A stretch of DNA of 64,000 nucleotides, taken from Lachnospiraceae bacterium. GTDB taxonomy: Bacteria; Bacillota; Clostridia; Lachnospirales; Lachnospiraceae. Each line of letters begins with the position of its first letter. Position 1 is the stretch's first letter. This document shows, one piece after another, positions 9,025-17,515 of the stretch. A program made the position numbers and the translations under genes. The notes under the pieces were generated by a model. It was not told where the DNA came from. It ran no database searches and was given only the letters and a program-made list of their open reading frames with translations. Location of the stretch: the NCBI GenBank assembly GCA_910574885.1, contig CAJTDD010000003.1:62001-126000 (forward strand). The letters run 5' to 3'.

Positions 9025-11076
9025 ATGGATAAGAGAGAACAGGAAGTATTAGATTTGATCAGGCAGAAGACTGCGGATGTGGAAGTGCCTAAGAGCCTTG
9101 AACCGGATGCTGTCGAAAGGATGCTTGAAGAGAAGGAGGCGTCAAAGGGAGTAGGGGCGGCTCCGGGAAAACGGAGAAGATGGGGAGCGTGGCAGACGGG
9201 GCTTCTGACGGCTGCCTGCCTGACGGCTGTGGTTGGGTTTGCGGCGTGGAGTATGTTGGATGCCGGAAAGGAGCATGTGACTACGGAGAATGTAAGGGAT
9301 AACAAGGGAAACAGCTCAGAGGATGAGGAGGAAATCAGCATCAGTAAGACGATTGCCCAGGCGGAAAGCTATGAGCAAATCTATGATTACTATGAAGCAT
9401 ACCGTAAGAAAATGGAAGAAGAGCAGGCGTCGTATCAGATGGACGCTGCAGATATGGGAAGAGAGCTGATTGCCGAGAGCGCCGGAGGAGAAGCCGAGTC
9501 AAACGCAAGTTCCGGCAGCACAAAGTCTTCCGGGGAGGAGATGGCAATCGTAGAGGACACCATAGACGCGCCGGCAGCAACGGCGGAAGCCGGGGATATG
9601 GCTGCCGATTACTCCCAGACAAATGTGCGGCAGGAGGGCGTGGACGAGGCAGATATTGCGAAGACGGATGGAAGGTATCTCTATATTCTTGAAGACAACG
9701 GGCGTGAGATTGCCGTCGTTGACACCAAGGATGGAAAGATGAAGAAGGCTGCATCCGTTGAAGTTGATGAAAAGGAGTATATTCAGGAATTCTATGTCGT
9801 ACCGGATTTGAAGAAGATGGTGGTGGTCTGCGGGCAGCAGGGCGCAGGAGATATGCTTGTGGATCCTCTTTATACTAATGGGGGTATTGGCAACAGTGGT
9901 GTGACGATAGCAGTCACTTACGATATCCAGAACCCGGAGGAACCAAAGGAAGAAGGAAAGGTGACCCAGAGCGGGGATTACCGTTCGTCGAGAATGGTGA
10001 ATGGTTTCCTGTATTTATTCAGTGAGGTGTACATCTGGGGAGAAGTGGCGCAGAATGAGCCAAGGATGTATGTGCCTTTGATTAACGGCGAGCCTGTTTC
10101 AGAAAAGAATATTTATCTTCCTCCAATCAAACAGGCGAATATGTATGAGGTGATTACATCGGTGAACCTCAAGAAGCCGGACGAGACGATGGACAGCAAG
10201 GCCATTTTCTCCAAGGGCGGCCAGGTCTATGTAAGCAATAAGAATATTTACTTCTATGAGACGGAGTGGGGATATTGGAACGGCTGTGTTACCACAATCC
10301 GGAAGGTGGCGTACAAGGATGGAAAGCTGGAAGCTAAGGCGCAGGGAAAATTCGACGGCTATCTGAATGATTCGTTTTCCATTGATGAGCATGAGGGGAA
10401 TCTCAGGGTAGTCACGACGGACGATGATACCAATTCGGTGTATGTGCTGGATGGAGAACTTGAGGAAATCGGGGCGATTGAGAATCTGGCGAAGGATGAG
10501 CGGATCTATTCGGCGCGGTTCATGGGGGATACGGGATATTTTGTAACATTCAGGGAGACTGACCCGTTGTTCAGCGTGGATTTTTCCGACCCGAAGAATC
10601 CTAAGATTATCGGAGAGCTTAAAATACCGGGGTTCTCAGAGTACCTTCATTTTTATGGGGAGGACCGTCTTTTGGGAATCGGTATGAATGTGGATGAAAA
10701 GACGATGACCACGGACGGCGCTAAGATTACCATGTTCGATATTTCGGATAAGACGGATGTGAAGGAGAAGGACACATATGTACTGAAAAATGTATATAGT
10801 ACGGATGTGGCTTATGATTATAAGTCGGCATTGGTTGATTTTAACCGGAATATGATTGGTTTCTCCGGTTACACGGAAGGCGGGCAGCGGTATTTCCTCT
10901 TTTCGTATGATGAAGATAAGGGATTTATCTGTAACATGGAAGAGGATATTAATGGAAACGCAATGCGCAATCCGAGAGGTATTTATATAGAAGATACACT
11001 CTATGTGATTCAGGGAAATATTATCGAGGCCTATAGCTTGAAGGATTATCAGAAGGTGGATGATTTGATTCTTTAA
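9025..11076 (+). CDS. membrane-anchored beta-propeller protein, possible anti-sigma factor
   Basis: A 683-residue protein. Residues 1-55 are charged and predicted cytoplasmic, a single membrane helix spans about 57-77, an acidic/Ser-rich linker runs to about 195, and the rest matches the secreted C-terminal beta-propeller family (Beta_propel). That family is recognised by the entry motif QTNVRQEGVDEADIAKTDG followed by repeating LYIL/VYVS-type blades. Translational spacing to the sigma gene is 18 nt. The topology (short cytoplasmic N-terminus, TM, large external sensor) is that of a transmembrane anti-sigma factor, but the N-terminus shows no clear ZAS or RsgI signature, so the anti-sigma role is inference. 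Confidence 0.8.
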   Translation: MDKREQEVLDLIRQKTADVEVPKSLEPDAVERMLEEKEASKGVGAAPGKRRRWGAWQTGLLTAACLTAVVGFAAWSMLDAGKEHVTTENVRDNKGNSSEDEEEISISKTIAQAESYEQIYDYYEAYRKKMEEEQASYQMDAADMGRELIAESAGGEAESNASSGSTKSSGEEMAIVEDTIDAPAATAEAGDMAADYSQTNVRQEGVDEADIAKTDGRYLYILEDNGREIAVVDTKDGKMKKAASVEVDEKEYIQEFYVVPDLKKMVVVCGQQGAGDMLVDPLYTNGGIGNSGVTIAVTYDIQNPEEPKEEGKVTQSGDYRSSRMVNGFLYLFSEVYIWGEVAQNEPRMYVPLINGEPVSEKNIYLPPIKQANMYEVITSVNLKKPDETMDSKAIFSKGGQVYVSNKNIYFYETEWGYWNGCVTTIRKVAYKDGKLEAKAQGKFDGYLNDSFSIDEHEGNLRVVTTDDDTNSVYVLDGELEEIGAIENLAKDERIYSARFMGDTGYFVTFRETDPLFSVDFSDPKNPKIIGELKIPGFSEYLHFYGEDRLLGIGMNVDEKTMTTDGAKITMFDISDKTDVKEKDTYVLKNVYSTDVAYDYKSALVDFNRNMIGFSGYTEGGQRYFLFSYDEDKGFICNMEEDINGNAMRNPRGIYIEDTLYVIQGNIIEAYSLKDYQKVDDLIL

Positions 11077-11085
11077 GTTGTATTT

Positions 11086-11119
11086 AAAAAGGAAGCTCCA
11101 AGTGCGGGGCTTCCTTTTT
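11086..11119. terminator. bidirectional terminator between convergent genes
   Basis: AAAAAGGAAGC and GCTTCCTTTTT form a stem with A-run and T-run on opposite sides, so it can terminate both the beta-propeller gene (+) and bioY (-). Confidence 0.88.
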
Positions 11120-11180
11120 GGGTGCATCGACTAGTTTAACGACGGAATGGTGCGGACCAGACAGCTCAGGAGTACAATTT

Positions 11181-11774
11181 CTAGCCGAATGGAGTACTGG
11201 TCATCCGGGAATGCAGACGGGAACGGAGAATCGGGCCTGTGACCACAGCAAGGATTATTTTGGCGGTATCCCCTGGGAGATAAGGGAGTACGCCTATGGA
11301 CAACGCTGCAGAGAAGGGAATCTCCATTTGGAAGGCAAGCCATGCGGTTCCGAAGAGGTAGGTGACGGCGGTTGAAAGCGCCATGCCTATCACGATTAAG
11401 GAACGTCTATCCGGAAAATGCCCGACGAATAATCCGGCAATTATGGTCATGAAGATGAAGCCTACCAGATATCCTCCCGTTGGCCCGGCGATTTTGCCAA
11501 GGCCGCCTGCGAAACCGGAGAAGACTGGCAATCCGGCAGCGCCTATCAGAAGGTAAATGAGAAAGCTGACGGTAGCGTCTTTCCAGCCGAGCACATAGAC
11601 GCTGATTAGGAGAACCAGATTCGTAAGCGAAATCGGTACGGGGCTGATTGGAATCGGTACGGAGAATGGTGCAAGTATACAGGTAATTGCTGTCACCATT
11701 GCAATGAGGACAAGTCTTTGGGTGGTAAAATGCCGGGATGTGTTGCCTGAAGTATTGGTTATTAGATTTTTCAT
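11181..11774 (-). CDS. bioY: biotin transporter BioY (ECF S component)
   Basis: Substrate-binding membrane subunit of the energy-coupling-factor biotin transporter, 197 residues with about six hydrophobic helices. The TKIALxAxxxAI-like start is represented by LVLIAMVTAITCILAPF, followed by PVPISLTNLV and the glycine-rich GAAGLPVFSGFAGG region typical of BioY. No EcfA/T genes are adjacent, so it would use shared ECF modules. The ATG at 11774 has its nearest SD (AGGAG, 11806-11810) about 31 nt upstream; a GC hairpin at 11783-11801 lies between and would shorten the effective spacing. A 10-codon ORF overlaps the start. Expression is likely controlled by the structured leader upstream. Confidence 0.9.
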   Translation of the reverse strand: MKNLITNTSGNTSRHFTTQRLVLIAMVTAITCILAPFSVPIPISPVPISLTNLVLLISVYVLGWKDATVSFLIYLLIGAAGLPVFSGFAGGLGKIAGPTGGYLVGFIFMTIIAGLFVGHFPDRRSLIVIGMALSTAVTYLFGTAWLAFQMEIPFSAALSIGVLPYLPGDTAKIILAVVTGPILRSRLHSRMTSTPFG

Positions 11775-11803
11775 AGTATTTGGCTGCCATGGGACGGCAG
11801 CAT
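11771..11803 (-). CDS. candidate 10-codon leader peptide overlapping the bioY start
   Basis: The ATG at 11803 directly follows the only good SD of this transcript and opens a 10-codon ORF (MLPSHGSQIL) whose TGA overlaps the bioY ATG in an ATGA arrangement. This would couple bioY translation to the leader peptide. Against it: the SD-ATG gap is only 2 nt. It may instead be part of a hairpin that brings the SD near the bioY start. Confidence 0.35.
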   Translation of the reverse strand: MLPSHGSQIL

Positions 11804-11805
11804 TG

Positions 11806-12009
11806 CTCCTTTCTTATGTAGAATAATAGGAGAACCGGTATATACAGAAATCCCATGTATCGCCTAAAGAAAGATACTTGAGAACTTGATACTTTATGAG
11901 AGGTTTGCGGGAACCCGATACATTGCTTCAAAGCATTGAAATCTGACATACCGCCTGCAAGGCGCGGGAGTCTGGCGTGCCGCATCGCTGCACGGTGGTT
12001 CTCCTATTA
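11806..12009 (-). ncRNA. long structured 5' leader of bioY, riboswitch-like
   Basis: Transcription from the promoter at 12016-12044 should start at about 12009. The first 13 nt (TAATAGGAGAACC, 12009-11997) are perfectly complementary to GGTTCTCCTATTA at 11836-11824, closing a roughly 185-nt domain. Inside are at least four local hairpins: CGTGC/GCACG (about 11995-11975), GCCT/AGGC (11951-11961), TGCTT/AAGCA (11923-11934) and GTATC/GATAC (11860-11880 area). The 3' arm of the closing helix contains CTCCT, which can alternatively pair with AGGAG of the bioY SD at 11806-11810, supported by a TTCT/AGAA inner stem. I recognise no known riboswitch consensus. The function as a regulatory RNA is inferred. 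Confidence 0.6.
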
Positions 12010-12015
12010 ATTTGT

Positions 12016-12044
12016 AGTATATGGGATAAAAAACAATTTGTCAA
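12016..12044 (-). promoter_or_regulatory. consensus promoter of bioY leader
   Basis: On the minus strand: TTGACA (12044-12039), 17-nt spacer, TATACT (12021-12016). The predicted start falls at the first base of the leader's closing helix. Confidence 0.85.
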
Positions 12045-12175
12045 CCATATAAAATACAAGGTTAACAATTAAAATGGATATATTGTGCAAATTGTGAGAA
12101 ATAAATACAAAAATCAGAAAATTATAGATATATAAATGAATAAATAAATTAAATATATAAAATTTTAAAATAGTG

Positions 12176-12204
12176 TTGACAAATATGGGCTGGAGTGGTA
12201 TTAT
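12176..12204 (+). promoter_or_regulatory. consensus promoter of small ORF cluster
   Basis: TTGACA-N17-TATTAT, 51 nt before the ATG at 12256. The region from 12050 to 12175, between this and the divergent bioY promoter, is very AT-rich and shows no gene. Confidence 0.8.
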
Positions 12205-12255
12205 ATAACCAATCCAAAGAAAGTGGATAATATTTAGAAAAGGAGGCTTAATCCA

Positions 12256-12431
12256 ATGGACAATGTAAAAGAAACAATTACTCAATATGTCAGTGGTATG
12301 GCAGATGAAGGTTCCCAGAGAATAAGCCTTGACTATAGAGGACAGAGATAAGCCGGTATTTGAATGAGATAAAAAAGTCGGAGAAGAAAGAGCCGGATAT
12401 AGAAGAAGATTCACATTTGCAGGCATATTGA
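12256..12431 (+). pseudogene. small gene, apparently frameshifted
   Basis: A consensus promoter and an AAAGGAGG SD lead into an ATG at 12256, but this frame stops after 31 codons (TAA 12349). A second frame, open from 12339, continues with TEISRYLNEIKK and 17 more residues to a TGA at 12429. Joining the two by a -1 shift near 12335-12348 would give a charged protein of about 58 residues. No slippery heptamer is visible, so a mutation or sequencing error is more likely than programmed frameshifting. I do not recognise the family. Confidence 0.4.
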
Positions 12432-12643
12432 AAAGATACCACATTATAGTTCAGGAAGATTTGAATGATGTTAGAATATGTCAGGAAGGGACATTAGCTA
12501 ACGAATCGGATTTATACCAGAGGGGTGGAACCATTGATTCCGTAAGGAATGTATATGGGATAGAAGGGTATAAGGAGAGTGAATGGGAACTTGAATCAAG
12601 AGGAATCCTCCGCTTAATATATGTATATAATAAAATTTCATAG
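12428..12643 (+). CDS. small hypothetical protein
   Basis: A 71-residue ORF beginning with a TTG that overlaps the stop of the preceding frame (TTGA), so it could be translated by coupling. The product (begins KRYHIIVQEDLND, ends YVYNKIS) is of balanced composition with alternating hydrophobic and polar residues and no signal peptide or membrane helix. A terminator follows directly, which supports a transcribed unit. The family is unknown. It may instead be the 3' part of a degraded gene that also includes the two frames upstream. Confidence 0.4.
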   Translation: MKRYHIIVQEDLNDVRICQEGTLANESDLYQRGGTIDSVRNVYGIEGYKESEWELESRGILRLIYVYNKIS

Positions 12644-12650
12644 AGATTAG

Positions 12651-12678
12651 GGCTGCTGTAGCGATATGGCAGCCTTTT
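12651..12678 (+). terminator. terminator of small ORF cluster
   Basis: GGCTGC pairs with GCAGCC across a 12-nt loop and is followed by TTTT. Confidence 0.7.
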
Positions 12679-12711
12679 ATTGTGTGTGTGCAGGGGCGCA
12701 TATGATAATTG

Positions 12712-12770
12712 GCAGCTTTGCTGCACGCACCCCGCGCGGCGAGTAGGGGAAGAGGAATCTTCCCTACTCG
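12712..12770. other. two consecutive hairpins of unknown role
   Basis: GCAGC-TTT-GCTGC (12712-12724) is followed by a strong 13-bp stem with one bulged G (12740-12753 with 12758-12770, GGAA loop). Neither is followed by a T-run on either strand, so these are not ordinary terminators. No gene lies between 12644 and 12929. Confidence 0.6.
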
Positions 12771-12843
12771 ATTGTAAAAAGTATTGTCTCATTGCATGTG
12801 GTAAAGCATATCTTATATAGTAGGAGAAAAAATGCGCTTTTTT

Positions 12844-12872
12844 TTGACATTGTACATGGCGTATGATAGAAT
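12844..12872 (+). promoter_or_regulatory. consensus promoter of the TPR/ATPase gene
   Basis: TTGACA-N17-TAGAAT, 57 nt before the TTG start at 12930. Confidence 0.85.
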
Positions 12873-12929
12873 GATAAACGTAAAAGTGTAGAATATTGCA
12901 GTTTTAACAAATTTTTTGAGGTGAGAAGT

Positions 12930-15900
12930 TTGGATAAATATGAATATAGGGTGAAAACAGAGCAGATGCAGGAGCATATGGAGAAGAAGCAGTACAAGAA
13001 GGCGATGGAGATTGCCGACACGATTGACTGGCGGAGGGTCAAGAATGTTTCTACTCTGAATACGGTAAGTGAGATTTATGAGTATAACGGCGAATACCAG
13101 AAGAGCCGGGATATTTTATTTGTTGCGTTCGATCGGTCTCCGGGGAGCAGGAAGATCGCGTATCGCCTTGGGCTTCTGGCTTTGCGGATTGGTGATATTG
13201 AAGAGGCTGCGGATTGTTATGAGGAGTTTGTGAAGCTGGCTCCGAAAGATCCGAATCAGTATATTTTGAAATATAAGATTTTGAGGGCTCAGGGTGCGCC
13301 TTTGAGCGACCAGATTGCCGCTTTGGAGGATTTTAAGAAGGCGGAATATATCGAAAAGTGGGCGTATGAGCTGGCGAGGCTGTACCATGAGGCGGGGATG
13401 ACGGCGGAGTGTCTGGAGGAGTGCGACGACCTGATTCTGTGGTTCAGTGAGGGGCGGTATGTGTATCAGGCGATGGAGCTGAAAATGCAGTATAAGCCGC
13501 TGACTCCGCTGCAGCAGGAGAAGTATGACTCACGTCCGGGAGCCTCTAAGAAGTCCCGCGCTGCAAAACGGAATACTACGGCGAAGACGCCGGTTCCGTT
13601 GGAGGAAGTGATCCGCGGGGAGGCTCCGGTCAGAAAAGAGGTGCTTAGGAGGGTGACGGAGACGGCTCTTCGGGCAGATCAGGAGGCGTTAGAGGCGGAA
13701 GAAGCGCAGGAAGAAAAGGATGAGCTTACGGAAGGGGAAGCAAGCGTAAGGCAGAATACGTCTGAACTTGGTAAGACGAAGTCCATTTCTAAGGTCGTGA
13801 AGGGAGCGACGCTGCAGGAGGCGCTTGCCAATGGGATGGCGCTTGCCAATGGAATCCGTAGTGTGGAGAAGACGGTTGCAAAGGTGAAAGAGGGAATCCG
13901 TCAAGTGACCGGCCAGATACATATGGACGCGCTTGTAGAGAAGCGTGGGGCAGATGCCAGGAAGGCTGAACCGGAGCCAGAGAAGGAACCGGTTCAGGCG
14001 GAAGTAAGGGAAGAGAGGAAGGAACCGGCTGCCCCTGCAGCCCAGGCTCCGGGAGCTGTCAGGGCTTCAAGAAGACCTTCGCCAAGACCATTAGATAAGA
14101 AGACAGATGCGCTTCGTGCGACCGGCCAGCTGCGGATTGAGGAAATATTGCAGGAGTGGGAGACGAAGCAGAAGGCCAATGCGGAGGCGATTGAGCGTCA
14201 GAGAGAGGAAGACGATGAGAGGCTTCGCAGGGAGCGGGATGAGATCGGTCTGCGTAAGGAATTGGAACGCCGTGAGGCTGAAAGGAAGGCGGAGGAGGAG
14301 AGAAAGGCGCTGGAGACAGGCGCGACTCAGAGGATTACGCCGGAAGGCCTGCAGAAGCTTGCGGAGAAGGAAGCTTTGAGAAGAGCTGCTGAGAGGAAGG
14401 CGGCGGAAGAGGCTGAGGCCCGGAAGGCAGAGGAAGAAGAAGCCGCGAGGAAGGCGGCGGAAGAAGAGGCGGCAAGAAAGGCGGCAGAGGAAGAGGAGAT
14501 CCGGAAAGAGGCAGCCCGGAAAGCCGCGAGAAAGGCAGCGAAAGCGGCGGCAAGAAAGGCAGCGGAGGAAGAGGCTGTTCGGAAGGCGGCGGAAGAAGAG
14601 GCAGCAAGAAAGGCGGCAGAAGAAGAGGCAGTAAGAAAGGCAGCGGAGGAAGAAGCGGCAAAGAAGACGGCAGAGGAAGAGGCTTTAAGAAAAGCGATAC
14701 AGGAAGAAGTAGCGGAAAAAGCCGAGACAGAGAAAGAAGAAAAGGAAGTTGTAGAGAAGAGTGCAGAAGAAGAGGCGGCTCGGAAGGCGGCAGAGGAAGA
14801 GGCGGCAAAAAAGGCGGCAGAAGAAAGGGCTGCAAGGGAATTTGCACGAAGGGCTGCGGAAGTGAGGGCTGCTGAAGAAGTGGTCAGGAAAGCGGCTGAG
14901 GCGGAAGCGGCAAAGAAAACAGCGGAAGAAGAGGCAGTCAGGAAGGCAGCGGAGGAAGAGGCAACTCGGAAGGCGGCAGAGGAAGAGACGGCAAGAAAGG
15001 CAGCGGAGGAAGAGGCAGCAAGAAAGGCAGCAGAGGAAGAGGCAGTAAGGAAGGCAGCAGAGGAAGAGGCAGCAAGAAAGGCAGCAGAGGAAGAGGCTTT
15101 AAGAAAGGCGATACAGGAAGAAGCCGCCCGGATAGCAGAGGAAGAAGAGGCAGCGAAGAAGGCAGTAGAAGAAGCTGCAAGAAAAACGGCAGAGCCGAAG
15201 CGTCAGGCGGCAAAAAAGAAAAAGGTTAAGCAGACTACGAAAGAAAATATTGCGGCGGAGCTGCCGGAAGATAAGCCGGTTATTGTGGCTGGCGGTAAGA
15301 CGCAGAGGATTCCGGATGATATTGTCAGGTTGATGGAAGAACTTGGAGGAAATTCAGCTGAATTCGGAGATATGGATATTTTCGGAGAACCGGCAGCAGA
15401 TGAAGAGTTGATTAGTGAAATCGTTGAGAATAGATATCAAGGACAGGAGGGGGAAGAGGATTTTGACGATGGTGATTTTGACGAGGATGACCTTGGCGTA
15501 GATGATTACGGCGAATATGAGATGGAGGACGATTTCGAGGAAGAATTTGCGGAAGAAGCCAGCGGTGGAAAAGGAGAGATTGAGGCGGAAGCGCTGAAAG
15601 ATATAGAAGAAGATTTTGATGAGGCTGATTTTGCAGAGGACGATATAGAAGACGGCTTTGGGGAAGAGTCGGAAGAGTTTGAGGAAGAGGATTTCGGAGA
15701 GGAAGAATCAGAGGACTTCGAGGAAGAGGATTTCGGAGAGGACGAAACAGAGGAGTTTGAGGAAGAAGATTTCGGAGAAGAAGAGTCTGAGGAGTTTGAG
15801 GAAGAAGATTTCGGAGAGGAAGAGTCGGAGGACTTCGAGGAAGAAGATTTCGGAGAGGACGAAACGGAGGAGTTTGAGGAAGAAGAGGGCTTCGGGGAAG

Positions 15901-17393
15901 AGTCTGAGGAGTTTGAGGAAGAGGACTTCGAGGAAGAGTCTGAGGAGTTTGAGGAAGAAGACTTCGAGGAAGAGTCGGAAGAGTTTGAGGAAGAGGACTT
16001 CGAGGAAGAGTCGGAAGAGTTTGAGGAAGAGGATTTCGGAGAGGAAGAATCAGACTTCGAGGACGAAACGGAGGAGTTTGAGGAAGAAGACTTCGAGGAA
16101 GAGTCTGAGGAGTTTGAGGAAGAAGACTTCGGGGAGGATGAAACGGAGGACTTCGAGGAAGACGATTTCGAGGAAGAGGACGATTTCGAGGAGGAGGACG
16201 ATTTCGAGGAAGAGGACGATTTTGAGGAAGAAGAGGACTTCGAGGAAGAGTCGGAAGAGTTTGAGGAAGAGGACTTCGAGGAAGAGGATTACGAAGATGA
16301 GTTTGATGATGTAGGAGATTACATCGAAGATTCTGATGCGGATTATGGCGAGGATGAATTTGACGAGGAAGAATTCGACGAAGATGAGTTCGAGGAGGAT
16401 TCGGAGGAAGAATTTGAAGAAGAAGAGTTTGAAGAAGAAGAACTTGAGGAGGAAGAGGACTTCGAGGAGGAAGAATTCGACGATGATGGTGAGCTTGAAA
16501 TCGAGGAACCGTCAGAGGCGGAGATTCAGGCTAGAATCAAGAAGTCCAAAGGAAAAGGCGTTCCGTTTGATACGGGATTCGTTGTTACGGGCCGGTATGA
16601 TTTGAGCGCAACCAGTGAGATTGGTCTGAAAGCGGGTCTTACGGAGGAACAAAAGAAATTGTTCTCCTATTTTGTCCCGGTCAGAGGTATGAGCGAGCAG
16701 CTTGTTGAGGTACTGGATAATGACCGGAGAGCAAGGAAAGAGGGAACTTCCAAGACGGGCAACCTGTTGGTAGTTGGACGAAAAGGTTCCGGGAAGACTG
16801 TGCTTGCGGTTGATATTGTGAAGGCTATCCAGAAACAGAGGAATCTGAAACAGGGCAAGGTGGCAATTGTGACCGGCGAGTCGCTGAATAAGAAGGAGTT
16901 GACGAATATCATACAGAAACTTCGGGGCGGTGCGATTATCATCGAGAAGGCTGGTAAATTGAATTCCAGGACGATTAAGGAACTGAATCACTTAATGGAG
17001 AAGAAGACGGGTGAGCTATTGTTTGTACTGGAAGACCAGAGGAAACCGCTGGAGCGTATTCTGACGGCAAATCCGGAATTTAAGAAGAAGTTTACTTCCA
17101 GGCTGGAACTTCCCGTATTCATTAATGACGAGCTGGTTACGTTCGGGCAGACTTATGCGAAGGAGAATGGCTATAAGCTGGATGAGATGGGAATCCTTGC
17201 ACTGTACAGCAGGATCGATGTGATGCAGCGGGAGGATCATGCGGTTTCGGTTGCAGAGGTCAAGGATATCATGGATGAAGCAATCGAGCATTCCCAGAAG
17301 GCGAATGTCAAGCATCTGGCGAGAAGGGTGTTTGGTAAGAGTACGGATGAATCTGACAGGATTATCTTGAAAGAGGAAGACTTTAAAATCTGA
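12930..17393 (+). CDS. giant TPR / coiled-coil / acidic-repeat / ATPase protein
   Basis: A 1487-residue protein; the TTG at 12930 is chosen because GAGGTGAGAAG precedes it (a GTG at 12921 is the alternative). Residues 1-200 are helical TPR-like repeats. About 200-400 is a basic/proline linker. About 407-767 is Ala/Glu/Lys/Arg coiled coil built from repeats of RKAAEEEA. About 837-1193 is extremely acidic, with repeats such as [11 protein letters not shown]. The last 290 residues form a P-loop ATPase-like domain with Walker A GRKGSGKT near 1280 and a following hydrophobic IIIEKAG strand that may take the Walker B place. No signal peptide or membrane helix is visible, so it is probably cytosolic. 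The domains suggest a scaffold with a nucleotide-driven head; the function is unknown. Confidence 0.85.
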   Translation: MDKYEYRVKTEQMQEHMEKKQYKKAMEIADTIDWRRVKNVSTLNTVSEIYEYNGEYQKSRDILFVAFDRSPGSRKIAYRLGLLALRIGDIEEAADCYEEFVKLAPKDPNQYILKYKILRAQGAPLSDQIAALEDFKKAEYIEKWAYELARLYHEAGMTAECLEECDDLILWFSEGRYVYQAMELKMQYKPLTPLQQEKYDSRPGASKKSRAAKRNTTAKTPVPLEEVIRGEAPVRKEVLRRVTETALRADQEALEAEEAQEEKDELTEGEASVRQNTSELGKTKSISKVVKGATLQEALANGMALANGIRSVEKTVAKVKEGIRQVTGQIHMDALVEKRGADARKAEPEPEKEPVQAEVREERKEPAAPAAQAPGAVRASRRPSPRPLDKKTDALRATGQLRIEEILQEWETKQKANAEAIERQREEDDERLRRERDEIGLRKELERREAERKAEEERKALETGATQRITPEGLQKLAEKEALRRAAERKAAEEAEARKAEEEEAARKAAEEEAARKAAEEEEIRKEAARKAARKAAKAAARKAAEEEAVRKAAEEEAARKAAEEEAVRKAAEEEAAKKTAEEEALRKAIQEEVAEKAETEKEEKEVVEKSAEEEAARKAAEEEAAKKAAEERAAREFARRAAEVRAAEEVVRKAAEAEAAKKTAEEEAVRKAAEEEATRKAAEEETARKAAEEEAARKAAEEEAVRKAAEEEAARKAAEEEALRKAIQEEAARIAEEEEAAKKAVEEAARKTAEPKRQAAKKKKVKQTTKENIAAELPEDKPVIVAGGKTQRIPDDIVRLMEELGGNSAEFGDMDIFGEPAADEELISEIVENRYQGQEGEEDFDDGDFDEDDLGVDDYGEYEMEDDFEEEFAEEASGGKGEIEAEALKDIEEDFDEADFAEDDIEDGFGEESEEFEEEDFGEEESEDFEEEDFGEDETEEFEEEDFGEEESEEFEEEDFGEEESEDFEEEDFGEDETEEFEEEEGFGEESEEFEEEDFEEESEEFEEEDFEEESEEFEEEDFEEESEEFEEEDFGEEESDFEDETEEFEEEDFEEESEEFEEEDFGEDETEDFEEDDFEEEDDFEEEDDFEEEDDFEEEEDFEEESEEFEEEDFEEEDYEDEFDDVGDYIEDSDADYGEDEFDEEEFDEDEFEEDSEEEFEEEEFEEEELEEEEDFEEEEFDDDGELEIEEPSEAEIQARIKKSKGKGVPFDTGFVVTGRYDLSATSEIGLKAGLTEEQKKLFSYFVPVRGMSEQLVEVLDNDRRARKEGTSKTGNLLVVGRKGSGKTVLAVDIVKAIQKQRNLKQGKVAIVTGESLNKKELTNIIQKLRGGAIIIEKAGKLNSRTIKELNHLMEKKTGELLFVLEDQRKPLERILTANPEFKKKFTSRLELPVFINDELVTFGQTYAKENGYKLDEMGILALYSRIDVMQREDHAVSVAEVKDIMDEAIEHSQKANVKHLARRVFGKSTDESDRIILKEEDFKI
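14395..15190 (+). repeat. in-frame coiled-coil repeat tract
   Basis: Degenerate 24-nt units encode [16 protein letters not shown]. Long stretches are near-identical (for example around 14570-14660 and 14935-15095), so unit number could change by recombination or slippage. Confidence 0.85.
15655..16480 (+). repeat. in-frame acidic repeat tract
   Basis: Tandem purine-rich units encode [13 protein letters not shown] and shorter EEDDFEE variants. The coding strand is almost free of C except in the TTC/GAC codons, giving strong strand asymmetry. Assembly or copy-number errors are likely here. Confidence 0.85.
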
Positions 17394-17411
17394 TTTTGCG
17401 TCCGCGGAAAG

Positions 17412-17457
17412 AAAAAAGGGGTTTTGGCTGGTAAGATTAGCCAAAACCCTTTATTTT
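17412..17457. terminator. strong terminator after the TPR/ATPase gene
   Basis: AAAGGGGTTTTGGCT pairs with AGCCAAAACCCTTT around a 9-nt loop, flanked by A and T runs, so it could work in both directions. Confidence 0.9.
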
Positions 17458-17515
17458 TGCTCCAGTCTAAAGTATAATAAGAGTAATATCGCAACAGAAT
17501 GTGAGGGATGACTAT

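Noticed and set aside
11407-11985. 192-residue minus-strand ORF across the bioY leader and N-terminus
   Set aside because: It is in a different frame from bioY, has basic, Pro/His-rich shadow composition and no SD, and it covers the structured leader.
12256-12431. Programmed -1 frameshift
   Set aside because: No slippery heptamer or downstream pseudoknot is visible at the crossover.
14335-15213. Long Leu/Pro-rich minus-strand ORFs and Lys/Arg/Ser-rich plus-strand ORFs inside the giant gene
   Set aside because: They are frame shadows of the GAA/GAG/GCG repeat DNA; low complexity and no translation signals.
15658-16605. Arg/Lys-rich plus-strand ORFs (218 and 89 residues) over the acidic repeats
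   Set aside because: These are out-of-frame readings of the GAGGAAGAG-type repeats.
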